Notes under the pieces: generated by a model | Databases searched by the model: none | Told to the model about the DNA's origin: nothing | The model's input: only the letters and a program-made list of their open reading frames with translations | Program-made: the position numbers and the translations under genes | Shown here: positions 27,252 through 36,719 of the stretch, one piece after another | Position numbering within the stretch: position 1 is the stretch's first letter | Layout: each line of letters opens with the position of its first letter | Assembly (NCBI RefSeq): GCF_038561935.1 | Contig: NZ_CP102770.1 | Location: 7,068,001 to 7,132,000 of the forward strand | Length of the DNA stretch: 64,000 nucleotides | Origin: Myxococcus stipitatus | GTDB taxonomy: Bacteria; Myxococcota; Myxococcia; Myxococcales; Myxococcaceae | Reading direction: 5' to 3'

Positions 27252-27824
27252 GTGAGCAAGGGTGAAGACACGCGTCGTCGGATGATTGCCGCGGCGGCGG
27301 AGATGCTGGAGCGCGCCGGCTATGCCGGTGCGGGCATCCAGGAGCTGCTCGAGGCGGGCAAGGCGCCTCGGGGCTCGCTCTACTTCCACTTCCCCGGAGG
27401 CAAGGAGCAGCTCGCCGTGGAGGCGCTCCAGGTCTCCGCCTCCGAGGTGACACGGCTGCTCGAGGAGCACCTCTCCTCGGCGAAGGGGCTGGTCGCCGGC
27501 CTGCGCCGCGCGCTCACCGTGCTGGCGGACCGGGCCGAGGCCTCCGGCTTCGAGAAGGGCTGTCCCGTCTCGGCCGTCGTCCTGTCATCGGGCGCGACGC
27601 CCGAGCCCGTGCGCGCCGCTGGCGCCGAGGCCCTGCGCATGTGGCAGCAGCTCCTCACGGAGCGGCTCCGCGCGGAGGGATTCACACCCACGGAGTCCCG
27701 TCGGCGCTCGGCGCTGCTGCTCTCGACCATCGAAGGGGCGCTGCTCCTCATGCGGGCCCACCGCAGCCGCGCCCCCGTGGACGAGCTGTCGAAGGAGCTG
27801 GAGCGACTGCTCTCGCTGGACTGA
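27252..27824 (+). CDS. TetR/AcrR family regulator, LmrA/YxaF type
   Basis: 190 residues from a GTG start. The N-terminal HTH (about 5-50, TRRRMIAAAAEMLERAGYAGAGIQELLEAGKAPRGSLYFHFPGGKEQL) is typical TetR. The ligand domain has FEKGCPVSAVVL, which matches the GCP motif of the LmrA/YxaF subgroup. It probably represses itself and the epimerase gene 84 bp downstream, because both are preceded by the same ACCGGT-containing site. The inducer is unknown; LmrA-type regulators respond to small aromatic compounds. Confidence 0.9.
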   Translation: MSKGEDTRRRMIAAAAEMLERAGYAGAGIQELLEAGKAPRGSLYFHFPGGKEQLAVEALQVSASEVTRLLEEHLSSAKGLVAGLRRALTVLADRAEASGFEKGCPVSAVVLSSGATPEPVRAAGAEALRMWQQLLTERLRAEGFTPTESRRRSALLLSTIEGALLLMRAHRSRAPVDELSKELERLLSLD

Positions 27825-27870
27825 CCCGGGGCCCTTCGCCGACGCGGCAGGGCCCCTTCGTCACACGCAG

Positions 27871-27890
27871 AAAATATGCAAACCGGTCTA
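27871..27890 (+). promoter_or_regulatory. probable TetR operator upstream of the epimerase gene
   Basis: AAAATATG-N3-ACCGGTCTA matches the site at 27221 in the first eight bases, the ACCGGT core and the following N-TA. It ends 18 bp before the ATG at 27909. Confidence 0.7.
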
Positions 27891-27908
27891 CTTAAAGAGA
27901 GGACATCC

Positions 27909-29021
27909 ATGAAGGACACATCAGCGGACTCCCTGGTCATCGGCTCCACGGGGCTCATCGGACGGTGGCTCGTGCCGGAGCTCACGCGTCAGGGCCGACG
28001 CGTGGCCCTGCTGTCGCGCAACGCCCAGGCGCGGGCGCAGGAGTATCGAGACTGGGTGGCGGCGCTTGGAGGGGAGCCTCGCCAGCTCGTGTTCCTGGAG
28101 GGCGACCTGGATGCGCCGCGACTGGGACTCCGCACGTCGGATGAAGCCTCGCTCGCGGGCGTCCGGGATGTGTTCCACCTGGGTGCGCGCTTCGCATGGC
28201 ACCTGCCTCCCGCGCTGGCGCAGCGGACGAATGTCGAGGGGACTCGCGCCGTGGTGGAGCTGGCGTCTCGACTGACCTCCCCGCGGCGGCTCGTGCTCGT
28301 GGGCGGCTATCGCATCGGGCCCCGGTTGGATGCCTCGGGCACGGTCATCCCCGCCTCCGAGCTGCGCCACTCCCGCTCGGGTGCCTATGAGGCCTCGAAG
28401 ATCCTGGCGCATCAGGTGGCATTGGAGACCGCGGCGCGGCTCGGCGTGCCCATCACCTCGGTGCATCCCGCCTCCGTCGTGGGCGACAGCCGCACGGGTG
28501 CCACGGTGCAGCGCCTGGGCCTGGGGGACACGCTTCAGCGCATCCACACGGGAGACATGCCCGTCCTGCTGGGCACACCGGAGACCTTCGTCCCCGTGGT
28601 GGCCGTGGACACGGTGGCGAGGTTCCTCGCGGGCGTCGTGGAGCTCCCCGAGACCCAGGGGCAGGAGTACACACTGCTGGACCCGGCGACGCCGCCGCTG
28701 CATGAGCTGCTGCGCTGGGCGGCGAAGCGCTCGGGGCGGAGCGCACCCCGCATCGCCCTGCCCGTATCGTGGGTGCGCTGGCTGCCGGAGCGGCTGCTCG
28801 GGACGGCGACGGAGACCCTCGACTTCCTCGACACGGCCCGCTACCCGGTGGAGTCCACCCTCGCGGTGGCCCGGCGCATGGGGCTGGAGCTGCCTGCCGT
28901 GTCCACGGTGCTGGAGCGCTGGTTCGACTTCCTGCGGGACACGGGCTTCTCTCCGGACGTCGCGCGCGCCCAGGCCGCCGCTTCCCAGACACGAGCAGCC
29001 CGGGACGGCGATGTGGTGTAG
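27909..29021 (+). CDS. NAD(P)-dependent epimerase/dehydratase (extended SDR)
   Basis: 370 residues from the ATG at 27909 with GAGAGGAC upstream. The Rossmann motif GSTGLIGRWL (near residue 12) and an extended-SDR active site are visible: VLVGGY with R-I-G-P after strand 5, and YEASKILAHQVAL with the catalytic Tyr-x-x-x-Lys. The C-terminal half is the substrate domain. The natural substrate cannot be predicted. It sits directly behind the TetR gene and shares an operator with it, suggesting a role in detoxification or modification of the inducing compound. Confidence 0.88.
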   Translation: MKDTSADSLVIGSTGLIGRWLVPELTRQGRRVALLSRNAQARAQEYRDWVAALGGEPRQLVFLEGDLDAPRLGLRTSDEASLAGVRDVFHLGARFAWHLPPALAQRTNVEGTRAVVELASRLTSPRRLVLVGGYRIGPRLDASGTVIPASELRHSRSGAYEASKILAHQVALETAARLGVPITSVHPASVVGDSRTGATVQRLGLGDTLQRIHTGDMPVLLGTPETFVPVVAVDTVARFLAGVVELPETQGQEYTLLDPATPPLHELLRWAAKRSGRSAPRIALPVSWVRWLPERLLGTATETLDFLDTARYPVESTLAVARRMGLELPAVSTVLERWFDFLRDTGFSPDVARAQAAASQTRAARDGDVV

Positions 29022-29056
29022 TAGCGCCGCCCTCGCAACGGACCGGAGACCTCCTG

Positions 29057-30373
29057 GTGAACCGCCCTTCCCTGCTGGCCTTGCTCGTCGTCCTCCTGGC
29101 TCTGCCCACCGGACACTCGCTCGCGGCACAACCCTCTCCGGTCCTGAGCGCGCTGGAGGGCCTCTATCCCGAGCTGGACGTGTTCTATCGGGACCTGCAC
29201 CAGACGCCCGAGCTGGCATTCCAGGAAGAGAAGACCGCCGCGAAGCTCGCCGAGCGCCTGCGCAAGCTGGGCTTCGACGTCACCACGGGCGTCGGAGGCA
29301 CGGGTGTGGTGGCCCTGCTGCGCAACGGTCCAGGCCCCACCGTGATGCTGCGCACGGACCTGGACGGGCTGCCCATGGAGGAGAAGACGGGCCTGGCCTA
29401 CGCCAGCAAGGTCACCGTCAAGAGTGGCGACGGCCAGGCGGTGCCGGTGATGCATGCGTGCGGGCATGACGTGCACATGACGGTGTGGCTCGGCACCGCC
29501 ACGTTGCTGGCGCGCAAGAAGGACCAGTGGCGGGGCACCTTGATGATGGTGGGCCAGCCCGCGGAAGAAGTCGGCGCGGGGGCTCGGAAGATGCTGGCCG
29601 ATGGCCTCTTCAAGCGCTTCCCCAAGCCCGACTTCGCGGTGGCGCTCCACAACACCACGGCCGCTCCCGCGGGCCGCGTGGAGTATGTGCCCGGCTATGC
29701 GATGGCGAACGTGGACTCGGTGGACATCACGCTCTACGGCAAGGGCGGGCACGGCGCGTATCCGCACACCACGGTGGACCCCATCGTCATGGCGGCGCGC
29801 ACGGTGCTCTCGCTCCAGACCCTGGTCAGCCGCGAGAAACATCCGCTGGAGCCCGGCGTGGTGACGGTGGGCTCCATCCAAGGCGGCACCAAGCACAACA
29901 TCATCCCGGATGAAGTCCGGCTCCAGCTCACCGTCCGCTCGTACAAGCCGGAGGTGCGCAAGGCCCTGCTCGCGGGCATCGAGCGCATCGTGAAGGCGGA
30001 GGCCCTGGTCTCGGGTGCGACGCGGCCTCCCGACATCGCCGTCACCGAGGGCACCCCCGCGACCTACAACGACCCGGCGCTCACGCGCAGGCTCACCGCG
30101 TCCCTGATTCGCACGCTGGGCGAGAAGAACGTGGGCGAGGCCCAGCCCGTGATGGGCGGCGAGGACTTCTCCGAGTATGGCCGCGCGGGAGTCCCGGCCG
30201 TGATGCTGTGGCTCGGCGCGGTGGAGCCAGGACGCTTCCAGCAGTCCCGCTCGGGGGGTGAGCCGCTGCCGTCGCTCCACTCCTCCGGCTTCATTCCCGA
30301 CCGCGAACGCACCCTGCGCACGGGTGTCACGGCCTTGACCTCTTCCGCGCTGGAGCTGTTGAGCAAGCCCTGA
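29057..30373 (+). CDS. M20D amidohydrolase, exported
   Basis: 438 residues from the GTG at 29057 with GGAG 8 nt upstream. A signal peptide spans about residues 1-24 (hydrophobic LLALLVVLLALP then an AQ cleavage site). The M20D metal-binding sites follow: RTDLDGLPMEE, HACGHDVHMT, PAEEVGAGA, and GGEDFSEYG near the C-terminus. Relatives hydrolyse N-acyl amino acids (hippurate, IAA-amino acids). Export suggests peptide or acyl-amino-acid scavenging in the periplasm. It precedes the DUF885 lipoprotein on the same strand by 22 bp. Confidence 0.92.
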   Translation: MNRPSLLALLVVLLALPTGHSLAAQPSPVLSALEGLYPELDVFYRDLHQTPELAFQEEKTAAKLAERLRKLGFDVTTGVGGTGVVALLRNGPGPTVMLRTDLDGLPMEEKTGLAYASKVTVKSGDGQAVPVMHACGHDVHMTVWLGTATLLARKKDQWRGTLMMVGQPAEEVGAGARKMLADGLFKRFPKPDFAVALHNTTAAPAGRVEYVPGYAMANVDSVDITLYGKGGHGAYPHTTVDPIVMAARTVLSLQTLVSREKHPLEPGVVTVGSIQGGTKHNIIPDEVRLQLTVRSYKPEVRKALLAGIERIVKAEALVSGATRPPDIAVTEGTPATYNDPALTRRLTASLIRTLGEKNVGEAQPVMGGEDFSEYGRAGVPAVMLWLGAVEPGRFQQSRSGGEPLPSLHSSGFIPDRERTLRTGVTALTSSALELLSKP

Positions 30374-30395
30374 GTCGCCTTGGTAGAACGGCGGA

Positions 30396-32147
30396 ATGCG
30401 CCCAGCCTTCCGCCCCGTTCGCTCGCTGCTCCTCACCGCCTGCGGGTTCCTCAGCGCCTGCGCCCACCAGCAGGCCCCAGCGACGCCTCCGGCGGAGTCC
30501 TCGCCGGCGAGCGTCCGGGCACCCGAGAAGTTCCCGGAGCTGGTGGACGCCATCTTCGCCGCGTCGTTCGACTTCTCTCCGTCCAGCGGCACCTCGGTGG
30601 GCCTGCACGAGTACGACACCCGACTGGAGGACTGGAGCCGGCCGCGCATCGAGGCCCGCATCGCCGAGCTGGACACGCTGCTCTCCCGGCTGCGCGCGGT
30701 GGACCCGGGCTCGCTGTCGTTCGACGACGCCATCGACGGGTCCGCGCTGGAGAGCCAGCTCCTCGCGGAGCAGTTCGAGCTGAAGGTCCTGCGAGGCTGG
30801 GAGCACAACCCCATGCAGTACGCGGGGCTTCCAGGGGGCGCCATCGACGGGCTGATGAAGCGCGACTTCGCCCCCAAGGCGGAGCGGCTGCGCTCGGTGA
30901 TTGCGCGGCTGAAGGCCGTGCCGTCCGTCTTCGCCGCGGGCAAGGCCAACGTCCAGACCCCACCGCGCGAGTTCACCGACCTGGCCATCCGCATGGCGAA
31001 GGGCTCCGTGGGCTTCTTCGAGGGCTCGGTGACGACGTGGGCCAAGGACGCGGCGGGCGGCGACACCGCGCTGCTCGCCGAGTTCACCTCCGCCAACGCG
31101 GCGGCGGTGGCCTCGGTGCGGGACTTCGCGCGATGGCTGGAGGTGGACCTGCTGCCGCGCTCCACGGGGAAGTACGCGCTGGGCGAGGAGCACTTCCTCA
31201 CCAAGCTGCGCTACGAGGAGATGATCGACCTGCCGCTTCCGGAGCTGCTCGCGCTCGGCGAGGCCAACCTCGAGAAGGACTTCCAGGACTTCGTCGCCAC
31301 CGCGAAGCGCATCAACCCGCGCCTCTCCCCTGCCCAGGTGATGGCGAAGCTGGAGGAGGACCACCCGACGGCCGAGGACCTCATCCCCTCGGTGCGCCGC
31401 TCGGTGGAGAGCGTGCGCCAGTTCCTCATCGACAAGGACCTGGTCACCATTCCCTCGGAGGTGCGCCCGCGCGTGGAGGAGACGCCGCCGTATGCGCGCT
31501 CCGGCTCGTTCGCGTCCATGGACACGCCGGGGCCCTACGAGACGAAGGCCACCGAGGCGTTCTACTACGTCACGCCCGTGGAGCCGGACTGGGATGCGAA
31601 GCACAAGGAGGAGCACCTGCGCCTCTACAACGCGCCCGTCGTGTCGGTCATCAACGTCCACGAGGTCTGGCCCGGGCACTACCTCCAGTTCCTCTACGCG
31701 CCCCGCTTCCCCACCCAGGTCCGCAAGCTCATCTCCGTGGGCAGCAACGCCGAGGGCTGGGCGCACTACACCGAGCAGATGATGCTGGACCAGGGCTTCG
31801 GCGGTGGTGACCCCAAGGTGCGCCTGGCCCAGCTCTCCGAGGCCCTGCTGCGCGACTGCCGCTATGTCGCGGGCATCAAGCTGCACACCGCCGGCTGGAC
31901 GGTGGAGGACGCCGCGCGGCTGTTCCGCGAGAAGTGCTTCCAGCAGCCGGCCAATGCCTTCGAGGAAGCGCGGCGCGGCGCCTACAACCCCACGTACCTC
32001 TACTACACGTTCGGCAAGCTGGAGGTGCTGCGGCTGGCGAAGGACTTCCAGCGCGCGAAGGGACAGAGCCTCAAGCAGTTCCACGACGCCTTCGTCTCGC
32101 AGGGGAGCCTGCCGCTGCCCCTGGTGCGGCGACTGCTGCTGCGCTGA
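30396..32147 (+). CDS. DUF885 metallopeptidase-like lipoprotein
   Basis: 583 residues. An N-terminal lipoprotein signal ends in LSAC (lipobox near residue 21). The rest is the DUF885 domain: all-alpha with the HExxPGH zinc motif (HEVWPGH, first His at 422), the NAEGWAHYTEQMM segment that supplies the third ligand and active-site residues, and a C-terminal YNPTYLYYTFGK. The family resembles carboxypeptidase/oligopeptidase folds, and peptidase activity is likely. It is anchored in the envelope and probably co-transcribed with the upstream M20D gene. Confidence 0.92.
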   Translation: MRPAFRPVRSLLLTACGFLSACAHQQAPATPPAESSPASVRAPEKFPELVDAIFAASFDFSPSSGTSVGLHEYDTRLEDWSRPRIEARIAELDTLLSRLRAVDPGSLSFDDAIDGSALESQLLAEQFELKVLRGWEHNPMQYAGLPGGAIDGLMKRDFAPKAERLRSVIARLKAVPSVFAAGKANVQTPPREFTDLAIRMAKGSVGFFEGSVTTWAKDAAGGDTALLAEFTSANAAAVASVRDFARWLEVDLLPRSTGKYALGEEHFLTKLRYEEMIDLPLPELLALGEANLEKDFQDFVATAKRINPRLSPAQVMAKLEEDHPTAEDLIPSVRRSVESVRQFLIDKDLVTIPSEVRPRVEETPPYARSGSFASMDTPGPYETKATEAFYYVTPVEPDWDAKHKEEHLRLYNAPVVSVINVHEVWPGHYLQFLYAPRFPTQVRKLISVGSNAEGWAHYTEQMMLDQGFGGGDPKVRLAQLSEALLRDCRYVAGIKLHTAGWTVEDAARLFREKCFQQPANAFEEARRGAYNPTYLYYTFGKLEVLRLAKDFQRAKGQSLKQFHDAFVSQGSLPLPLVRRLLLR

Positions 32148-32165
32148 AGCCGGCGGGCCTGGGCG

Positions 32166-32750
32166 TCAGTGCCCGGCGCCTTCACACATGCAGCCGCGCA
32201 CGTAGGCCCAGTCGCGGCGGACGGTGGCGGGCGCCACGCCCAGCACCGCGGCCGTCTCGTGGATGCTCAGCCCCGCGAAGTAGCGCAGCTCCACCGTGCG
32301 GGCGAGGCGCGGCTTGAAGGACTCCAGCGAGACCAGCATCCGCTCCAGGTCCAGCACGTCGACATCCACGCCCACCGGGGAGTCGGGGACCTCGTCGCGC
32401 AGCCGCAGCGACTCACGCTGCGCCTCCCTGCGTCGGGCATCCCGCCCACGCACCCCGTCCACGAGCACACGCCGCATCGCCTGGGCCCCCGCGCCCAGGA
32501 ACTGCCTGCGCTGGTCCACGTCCGTCACATGCCCGGCCAGCCGAAGCCACATGTCTCGCAACAACAACATGGGCCGGACGGTGGGACACGGCGTCCCACT
32601 GCTCATGGCCGCATGCGTCATCTCGCGAAGCTCGTGGTACGTCACCCGCCGCAGGTTGTCTCGAGCCTCCGAGCTCCCGTTGCGAGCACCTTCCAGCAGA
32701 GAGGCCATCTCCGGCATGCCCATCGTGTCCTCCTGGGTCTCACATCCCAT
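32166..32750 (-). CDS. ECF-type RNA polymerase sigma factor
   Basis: 194 residues from the first ATG; Met codons ten and twelve residues in are alternative starts. Region 2 spans about 15-90 (YHELREMTHA, LLLRDMWLRLAG). Region 4 is at the C-terminus, where LARTVELRYFAGLSIHETAAVLGVAPATVRRDWAYVR is the HTH. This belongs to the ECF group with the SHETA/SIxETA region-4 motif (TIGR02999-like), frequent in myxobacteria and planctomycetes and often linked to Ser/Thr kinases. No anti-sigma gene is adjacent. It is convergent with the DUF885 gene. Confidence 0.9.
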   Translation of the reverse strand: MGCETQEDTMGMPEMASLLEGARNGSSEARDNLRRVTYHELREMTHAAMSSGTPCPTVRPMLLLRDMWLRLAGHVTDVDQRRQFLGAGAQAMRRVLVDGVRGRDARRREAQRESLRLRDEVPDSPVGVDVDVLDLERMLVSLESFKPRLARTVELRYFAGLSIHETAAVLGVAPATVRRDWAYVRGCMCEGAGH

Positions 32751-32941
32751 CGAGTCACTTCGCCGCGCCTGCCAAGAAGTCGAACGACCTCCGCCGTAGA
32801 TCTTGAGAACAAAGAATTGTTTTTCGTGAATGCCGACAATTCCCTGCTGGGTAGGATTTTCCCGCCTGTACGTGGAAGGTCGACATGCGCCGCGCGGATA
32901 TCCACCGTGCGGGCTTGATTCCGTGTGTCGAGGACCCGACG

Positions 32942-34702
32942 TCAGGCGACGGGGAGCCAGAGCACGAAGCGGGCACCGCCCTCGCGGACGCGCTCATGAC
33001 GCAGGTCGGCACGCATGCCGCGCGCGAGCCTGCGGCAGAGGGCCAGCCCCAGCCCCACGCCCGGCGCGGACTTCGCCGCGGCCTGCACGGACTTGGAGAA
33101 GGGCTCGAAGAGCTTGCGCGCCGTCGCGGCGTCGACCCCGGGCCCGTGGTCCCTCACTGACAGCCCCACCCGCGAGCCTCGCCGCTCGAGCTCGATGTGG
33201 ATGCGCGGGTCCTCGGTGCTCACCCCATACTTCGACGCGTTGTCCACGAGGTTGAAGAGGACCTGCTCCACCGCCGAGGGGTCCGTCATCACCACCACGT
33301 CGCGCGGGACGTCGACACACAGCGACAAGCCGGCCTGGAGCGCGCGCTGAGACAGCCGCTCCTCCATGCGAGACAGCAACGCGCCCACCGATACCCGCTC
33401 CAGCCTCGCGGGCGTGCGCCCCCGCTCGATGCGGGCATAGGACAACACGTTCTCCACCAGGTGGCTCAGCCGCTCCGCTTCGCGGTGGAGGATGTCGAAG
33501 TACTCCTGACGGCGCTGGGCATCCGGCACCATCCCCGCGGCGAGCATCTCCGTGTACATGCGGAACGTCGTCAGCGGCGTGCGCAGCTCGTGCGTCACCG
33601 CAGAGACGAACGCGCCCCGGCGCTCGCTCAAGGACATCACTCCGGCCAGCAGCGCCACCACCGCCACCGCGGCGAGCAGCACGCCGCTCCACGCCACCGT
33701 CAACACCGCGGGCAGCGACGACAGCGCCCCCGACGAGCCGCTCTCCCGAGGCACCGCGCCCGGCACCAGTCGCACCGGAAGGGCCGCCAGCATCCGCCCC
33801 TCGCCCGTCTCCGCCGTGGCGTCCTTCACGGGCTCCAGCGTCGCGCCGGGGAGCAGGTCCGCGACCCGCCCCTGGAGCCAGCGCTGGAGCCCGGGCCAGT
33901 CCAGCCAGCATCCCTGGATGAACTCCTCGCCGTTGACCTGCACGCGCCGCCCCAGGAAGAGCGCGTCCTCCACCCAGAGGGCCCGCATGTCCTCCGCCAC
34001 CTCGGGCGAGGCCACCTTGGGGAAGATGTTCGACACGTTGTTGTAGCCGGCCAGGTTCTGGCTCGCGGCCTGCCGAGCACTGCGCGAGCGCGCATCGAAC
34101 TCGCTCGCGTTCTTCGTCCACTGGAGCTCGTCGGGAATCCGCCTCCGCTCCTCGCGAGACGACCGCTGCTTCAGCTCCGAGGAGGCTTGCTTCACCAGGG
34201 CCTCCCGCACGGAGACGACCCGGAGCAGATGCGACACCTGCTCCAGCCGGTGCCGCAGCACCCGCTCGCCGACCTCGGGGTGAGGCACGCCCAGCAGGTC
34301 TCGCAGCGAGGGCTCCACCACCTGCGGCGAGGACACCTCTCCCGTGGGGGCCATCTGGAAATGGAGCAGGACATGCTCCGGCGGCCCCGACATCAAGGGC
34401 GAGGCCACCCACGCCCGTCCCTCCTGAAGCGGTTGGCGCTCCCCGTCCACCACGCCCCTCGCGGGGGACAGGGCCTCGTAGGCCCCCACCGCCACCGCGC
34501 TCTCCCTCGCCACCAGCGGCAGCAGCTCCGAGTCGAGCCGCCACAGCGCCAGTCGCACGTTCTCCTCACGCGCCGCGCTCTCGCGGGCCTGCCGGTCCGC
34601 GCGGTCCAATCGCAAGGCGAAGACGGACAGCCACACCACCCCGGCCAGCGCCAACAACAAGCAGGCGCTCACCGCGAGCCACACGCGCCACGAGCGAATC
34701 AT
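32942..34702 (-). CDS. membrane sensor histidine kinase
   Basis: 586 residues. Two membrane helices (about 8-30 and 335-358) bracket a ~300-residue periplasmic sensor domain with no recognised family. A HisKA domain follows, with the phospho-accepting His in THELRTP (H371), then HATPase_c with NLVDNASKYG, DHGPGVD and GLGLALCRRLA. The start overlaps the stop of the OmpR-type regulator gene by 4 nt. Third gene of the VWA-regulator-kinase operon. No HAMP domain is obvious between helix 2 and HisKA. Confidence 0.92.
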   Translation of the reverse strand: MIRSWRVWLAVSACLLLALAGVVWLSVFALRLDRADRQARESAAREENVRLALWRLDSELLPLVARESAVAVGAYEALSPARGVVDGERQPLQEGRAWVASPLMSGPPEHVLLHFQMAPTGEVSSPQVVEPSLRDLLGVPHPEVGERVLRHRLEQVSHLLRVVSVREALVKQASSELKQRSSREERRRIPDELQWTKNASEFDARSRSARQAASQNLAGYNNVSNIFPKVASPEVAEDMRALWVEDALFLGRRVQVNGEEFIQGCWLDWPGLQRWLQGRVADLLPGATLEPVKDATAETGEGRMLAALPVRLVPGAVPRESGSSGALSSLPAVLTVAWSGVLLAAVAVVALLAGVMSLSERRGAFVSAVTHELRTPLTTFRMYTEMLAAGMVPDAQRRQEYFDILHREAERLSHLVENVLSYARIERGRTPARLERVSVGALLSRMEERLSQRALQAGLSLCVDVPRDVVVMTDPSAVEQVLFNLVDNASKYGVSTEDPRIHIELERRGSRVGLSVRDHGPGVDAATARKLFEPFSKSVQAAAKSAPGVGLGLALCRRLARGMRADLRHERVREGGARFVLWLPVA

Positions 34703-35406
34703 CTCGCGCCGTCCGACGTGGAGAACATGTAGCCCTTGCCTCGCACGGTGAGGATGACGCGCGGCTCGGTGGAGTCATCCCGGAGCTTCTCGCGCAGGCG
34801 CGCCATCGTCATGTCCACCGTGCGCGTCTGCACGCTCCTCGCGGGCAGGTGCCACACGCGCTCCAGCAGCTCCTCGCGGGAGATGGCCCGCCCCGCGTTC
34901 TCGCCCAGGTAGCGCAGGGCCTCCGCCTCGCGCTCGGAGAGGTCCGTCCGGGAGCCGTCATCGAAGGTCAGCTCCCGGCGCTCCACCACGAAGTGGCCTC
35001 CGGGGAACTCGACGCGAGCGGTGCCCACGGGGCGCTCCGCCGAGCGCCGCAGCACGGCGCCCGCCCGCGCCAGCAGCTCGCGCACGGAGAAGGGCTTCAC
35101 CACGTAGTCGTCCGCGCCCAGCTTCAGCCCCATCACCCGGTCCTCCTCCTGCCCTCGGGCGGTGAGGATGATGACGGGGAGGGTCGGCCGGCTCTTTCGC
35201 ACCGCCTGGAGCAGGTCCAGTCCGTCTCCGTCCGGGAGGACCAGGTCCAGCAGCACCAGGTCCACCGGCGTGCGCTCGGCGATTCGCTGGCCTTCCTCCC
35301 GGACGCCGGCTTCGAGGACCTCGTAGCCCTCGAAGCGCAGCGCATCCACGATTCCGCGCCGGATGGCGGGGTCATCCTCGACGACAAGCACTCGGCGCGC
35401 GGCCAT
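34699..35406 (-). CDS. OmpR/PhoB family response regulator
   Basis: 235 residues. Receiver domain with D11-D12, phospho-acceptor D54 in LLDLVLPDGDG and Lys in DYVVKPFS. The C-terminal winged helix follows, with LSEREAEALRYLGENAGRAISREELLERVW and a final VRGKGYMF. Its gene lies 9 bp after the VWA gene and overlaps the kinase gene, giving a compact operon. Phased direct repeats upstream of the operon are a plausible autoregulatory site. Confidence 0.95.
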   Translation of the reverse strand: MAARRVLVVEDDPAIRRGIVDALRFEGYEVLEAGVREEGQRIAERTPVDLVLLDLVLPDGDGLDLLQAVRKSRPTLPVIILTARGQEEDRVMGLKLGADDYVVKPFSVRELLARAGAVLRRSAERPVGTARVEFPGGHFVVERRELTFDDGSRTDLSEREAEALRYLGENAGRAISREELLERVWHLPARSVQTRTVDMTMARLREKLRDDSTEPRVILTVRGKGYMFSTSDGAR

Positions 35407-35415
35407 GACGGCATC

Positions 35416-36648
35416 CTACTCCAAGGTGAACTTGCGCTTGGCCGCCTCGCGCGTCACCACCTGGCCGATGACGCCATCCAGCGTGTCCTGCTCCGGGGAC
35501 GCCTGCTTCTTGCGCTCGGCCATGAGGAACTCCTGACGCGCCTTGCTGAGCTCCTGGATGCGGCGCTGCAGCTCCGCCCGCTCCTGCTCACGCGCGGCCA
35601 GCCACGCCTTGCGGCCCTCGGCATCCAGGTTGCGCATGGGCTCCGGCAGGTCGGCGGCCGGCACCGTGCCCAGGTCCACCTTGTTCTTCTTCACCGCGTC
35701 CACCAGGTCCCAGCTCTCGTTGGAGTAGTTCCCAGAGGACTTCGCCATCGAGCGGGCCACCATGTTGGACATCGACACGCCTCGCGAGGCCTTGTCCTGC
35801 GCGACCTGGCGCAGCTGGCTCTCCATTCCCGAGGCGCCGCCATAGACGACGTAGGTCTTGTTGAGCTCCGCGCCCAGCCGGGCAATCTCCTCGTCCTGCG
35901 GCGCGGCCAGCTCCACCACCTTCAGGTTCTGGTCGATGTTCATGTAGCTGCCATCGGCGAGCGTCGCGCCCTCCTTCCAGTGGTCGGAGATGCCCGTCTC
36001 GTAGTCGCCGCAGTGGATGGTGTTGACGGTGATGCCGTGGCGGCGGGCGGTGTGGATGGCATCGCGGAAGTCGATGGGGCCCTGCTCGAACGACTCATTG
36101 CCCGCGATGAAGATGAGCCGCATCGCGTCCGGGTTCTTGCTCCAGGTGAGCTTCCGGGTGGCCTCCATGATGACCTCGCCGGCGTGCTCGGAGCCGCCGG
36201 ACGTCCGCAGGGCGAAGAGGCGCTCGGAGATGGAGTCCAGGTCCGAGGTGAACGGCATCAGCTGGCGGATCTCGTTCTGGCTGGCGCCCTCCTCGCTGTA
36301 GCCGAAGGCGTAGAGGGCCAGCTCCAGCCGAGGCGCCACACCGTCGCGCTTCGCCTTCGAGAAGCGGTTCACGATGTTCCACAGCTGCGTGCGCGCCTGG
36401 TCCAGCAGCCCGTCCATGCTGCCGCTGGTGTCCAGCAGGATGGCGATCTGGATGACGGGCGCGGAGCCCTGGTCCTGGACCGGCTTCGCCGGAGGGCTCG
36501 TCGGGGCGACGCCGACGGGCGCGGGCGGCGAGACGACGGGCTTCGCGGGAGGCGCCTCGGGGGCCGCGGGCTTGCCCAGCAGGAGCGCGGAGCCCGCGAG
36601 CACCACGGCTGCGCCAAGGATGACAGGGAGCTTGAGGGCCGGCTTCAT
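35416..36648 (-). CDS. exported VWA-domain protein
   Basis: 410 residues. An N-terminal hydrophobic segment (about 5-25) followed by a Pro/Ala-rich linker indicates export or an N-terminal anchor. The von Willebrand A domain starts near residue 67 with IAILLDTSGSMDGLLDQ, an intact MIDAS DxSxS motif, and continues with FIAGNESFEQG. The C-terminal ~130 residues are charged and helical. VWA domains bind protein or peptide ligands through a metal. Being first in an operon with a two-component system suggests it belongs to the signal path or is its output. Confidence 0.88.
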   Translation of the reverse strand: MKPALKLPVILGAAVVLAGSALLLGKPAAPEAPPAKPVVSPPAPVGVAPTSPPAKPVQDQGSAPVIQIAILLDTSGSMDGLLDQARTQLWNIVNRFSKAKRDGVAPRLELALYAFGYSEEGASQNEIRQLMPFTSDLDSISERLFALRTSGGSEHAGEVIMEATRKLTWSKNPDAMRLIFIAGNESFEQGPIDFRDAIHTARRHGITVNTIHCGDYETGISDHWKEGATLADGSYMNIDQNLKVVELAAPQDEEIARLGAELNKTYVVYGGASGMESQLRQVAQDKASRGVSMSNMVARSMAKSSGNYSNESWDLVDAVKKNKVDLGTVPAADLPEPMRNLDAEGRKAWLAAREQERAELQRRIQELSKARQEFLMAERKKQASPEQDTLDGVIGQVVTREAAKRKFTLE

Positions 36649-36719
36649 CGTGAGTCCTTTCAGGTAGCGGTGCCCTTGCGAGCACGGTCAGGACAGTAAC
36701 GATGGAGCCCCCCAGAAAG

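Noticed and set aside
28841..31204. A minus-strand open frame of 787 codons opposite the epimerase, M20D and DUF885 genes
   Set aside because: It covers three clear genes on the other strand and has low-complexity Arg/Ser-rich translation, so it is a shadow frame.
32751..32941. A small RNA or gene in the AT-richer gap between the kinase and ECF sigma genes
   Set aside because: A short AACAA/TTGTT inverted repeat is present, but there is no terminator, promoter pair or coding frame to support a call.
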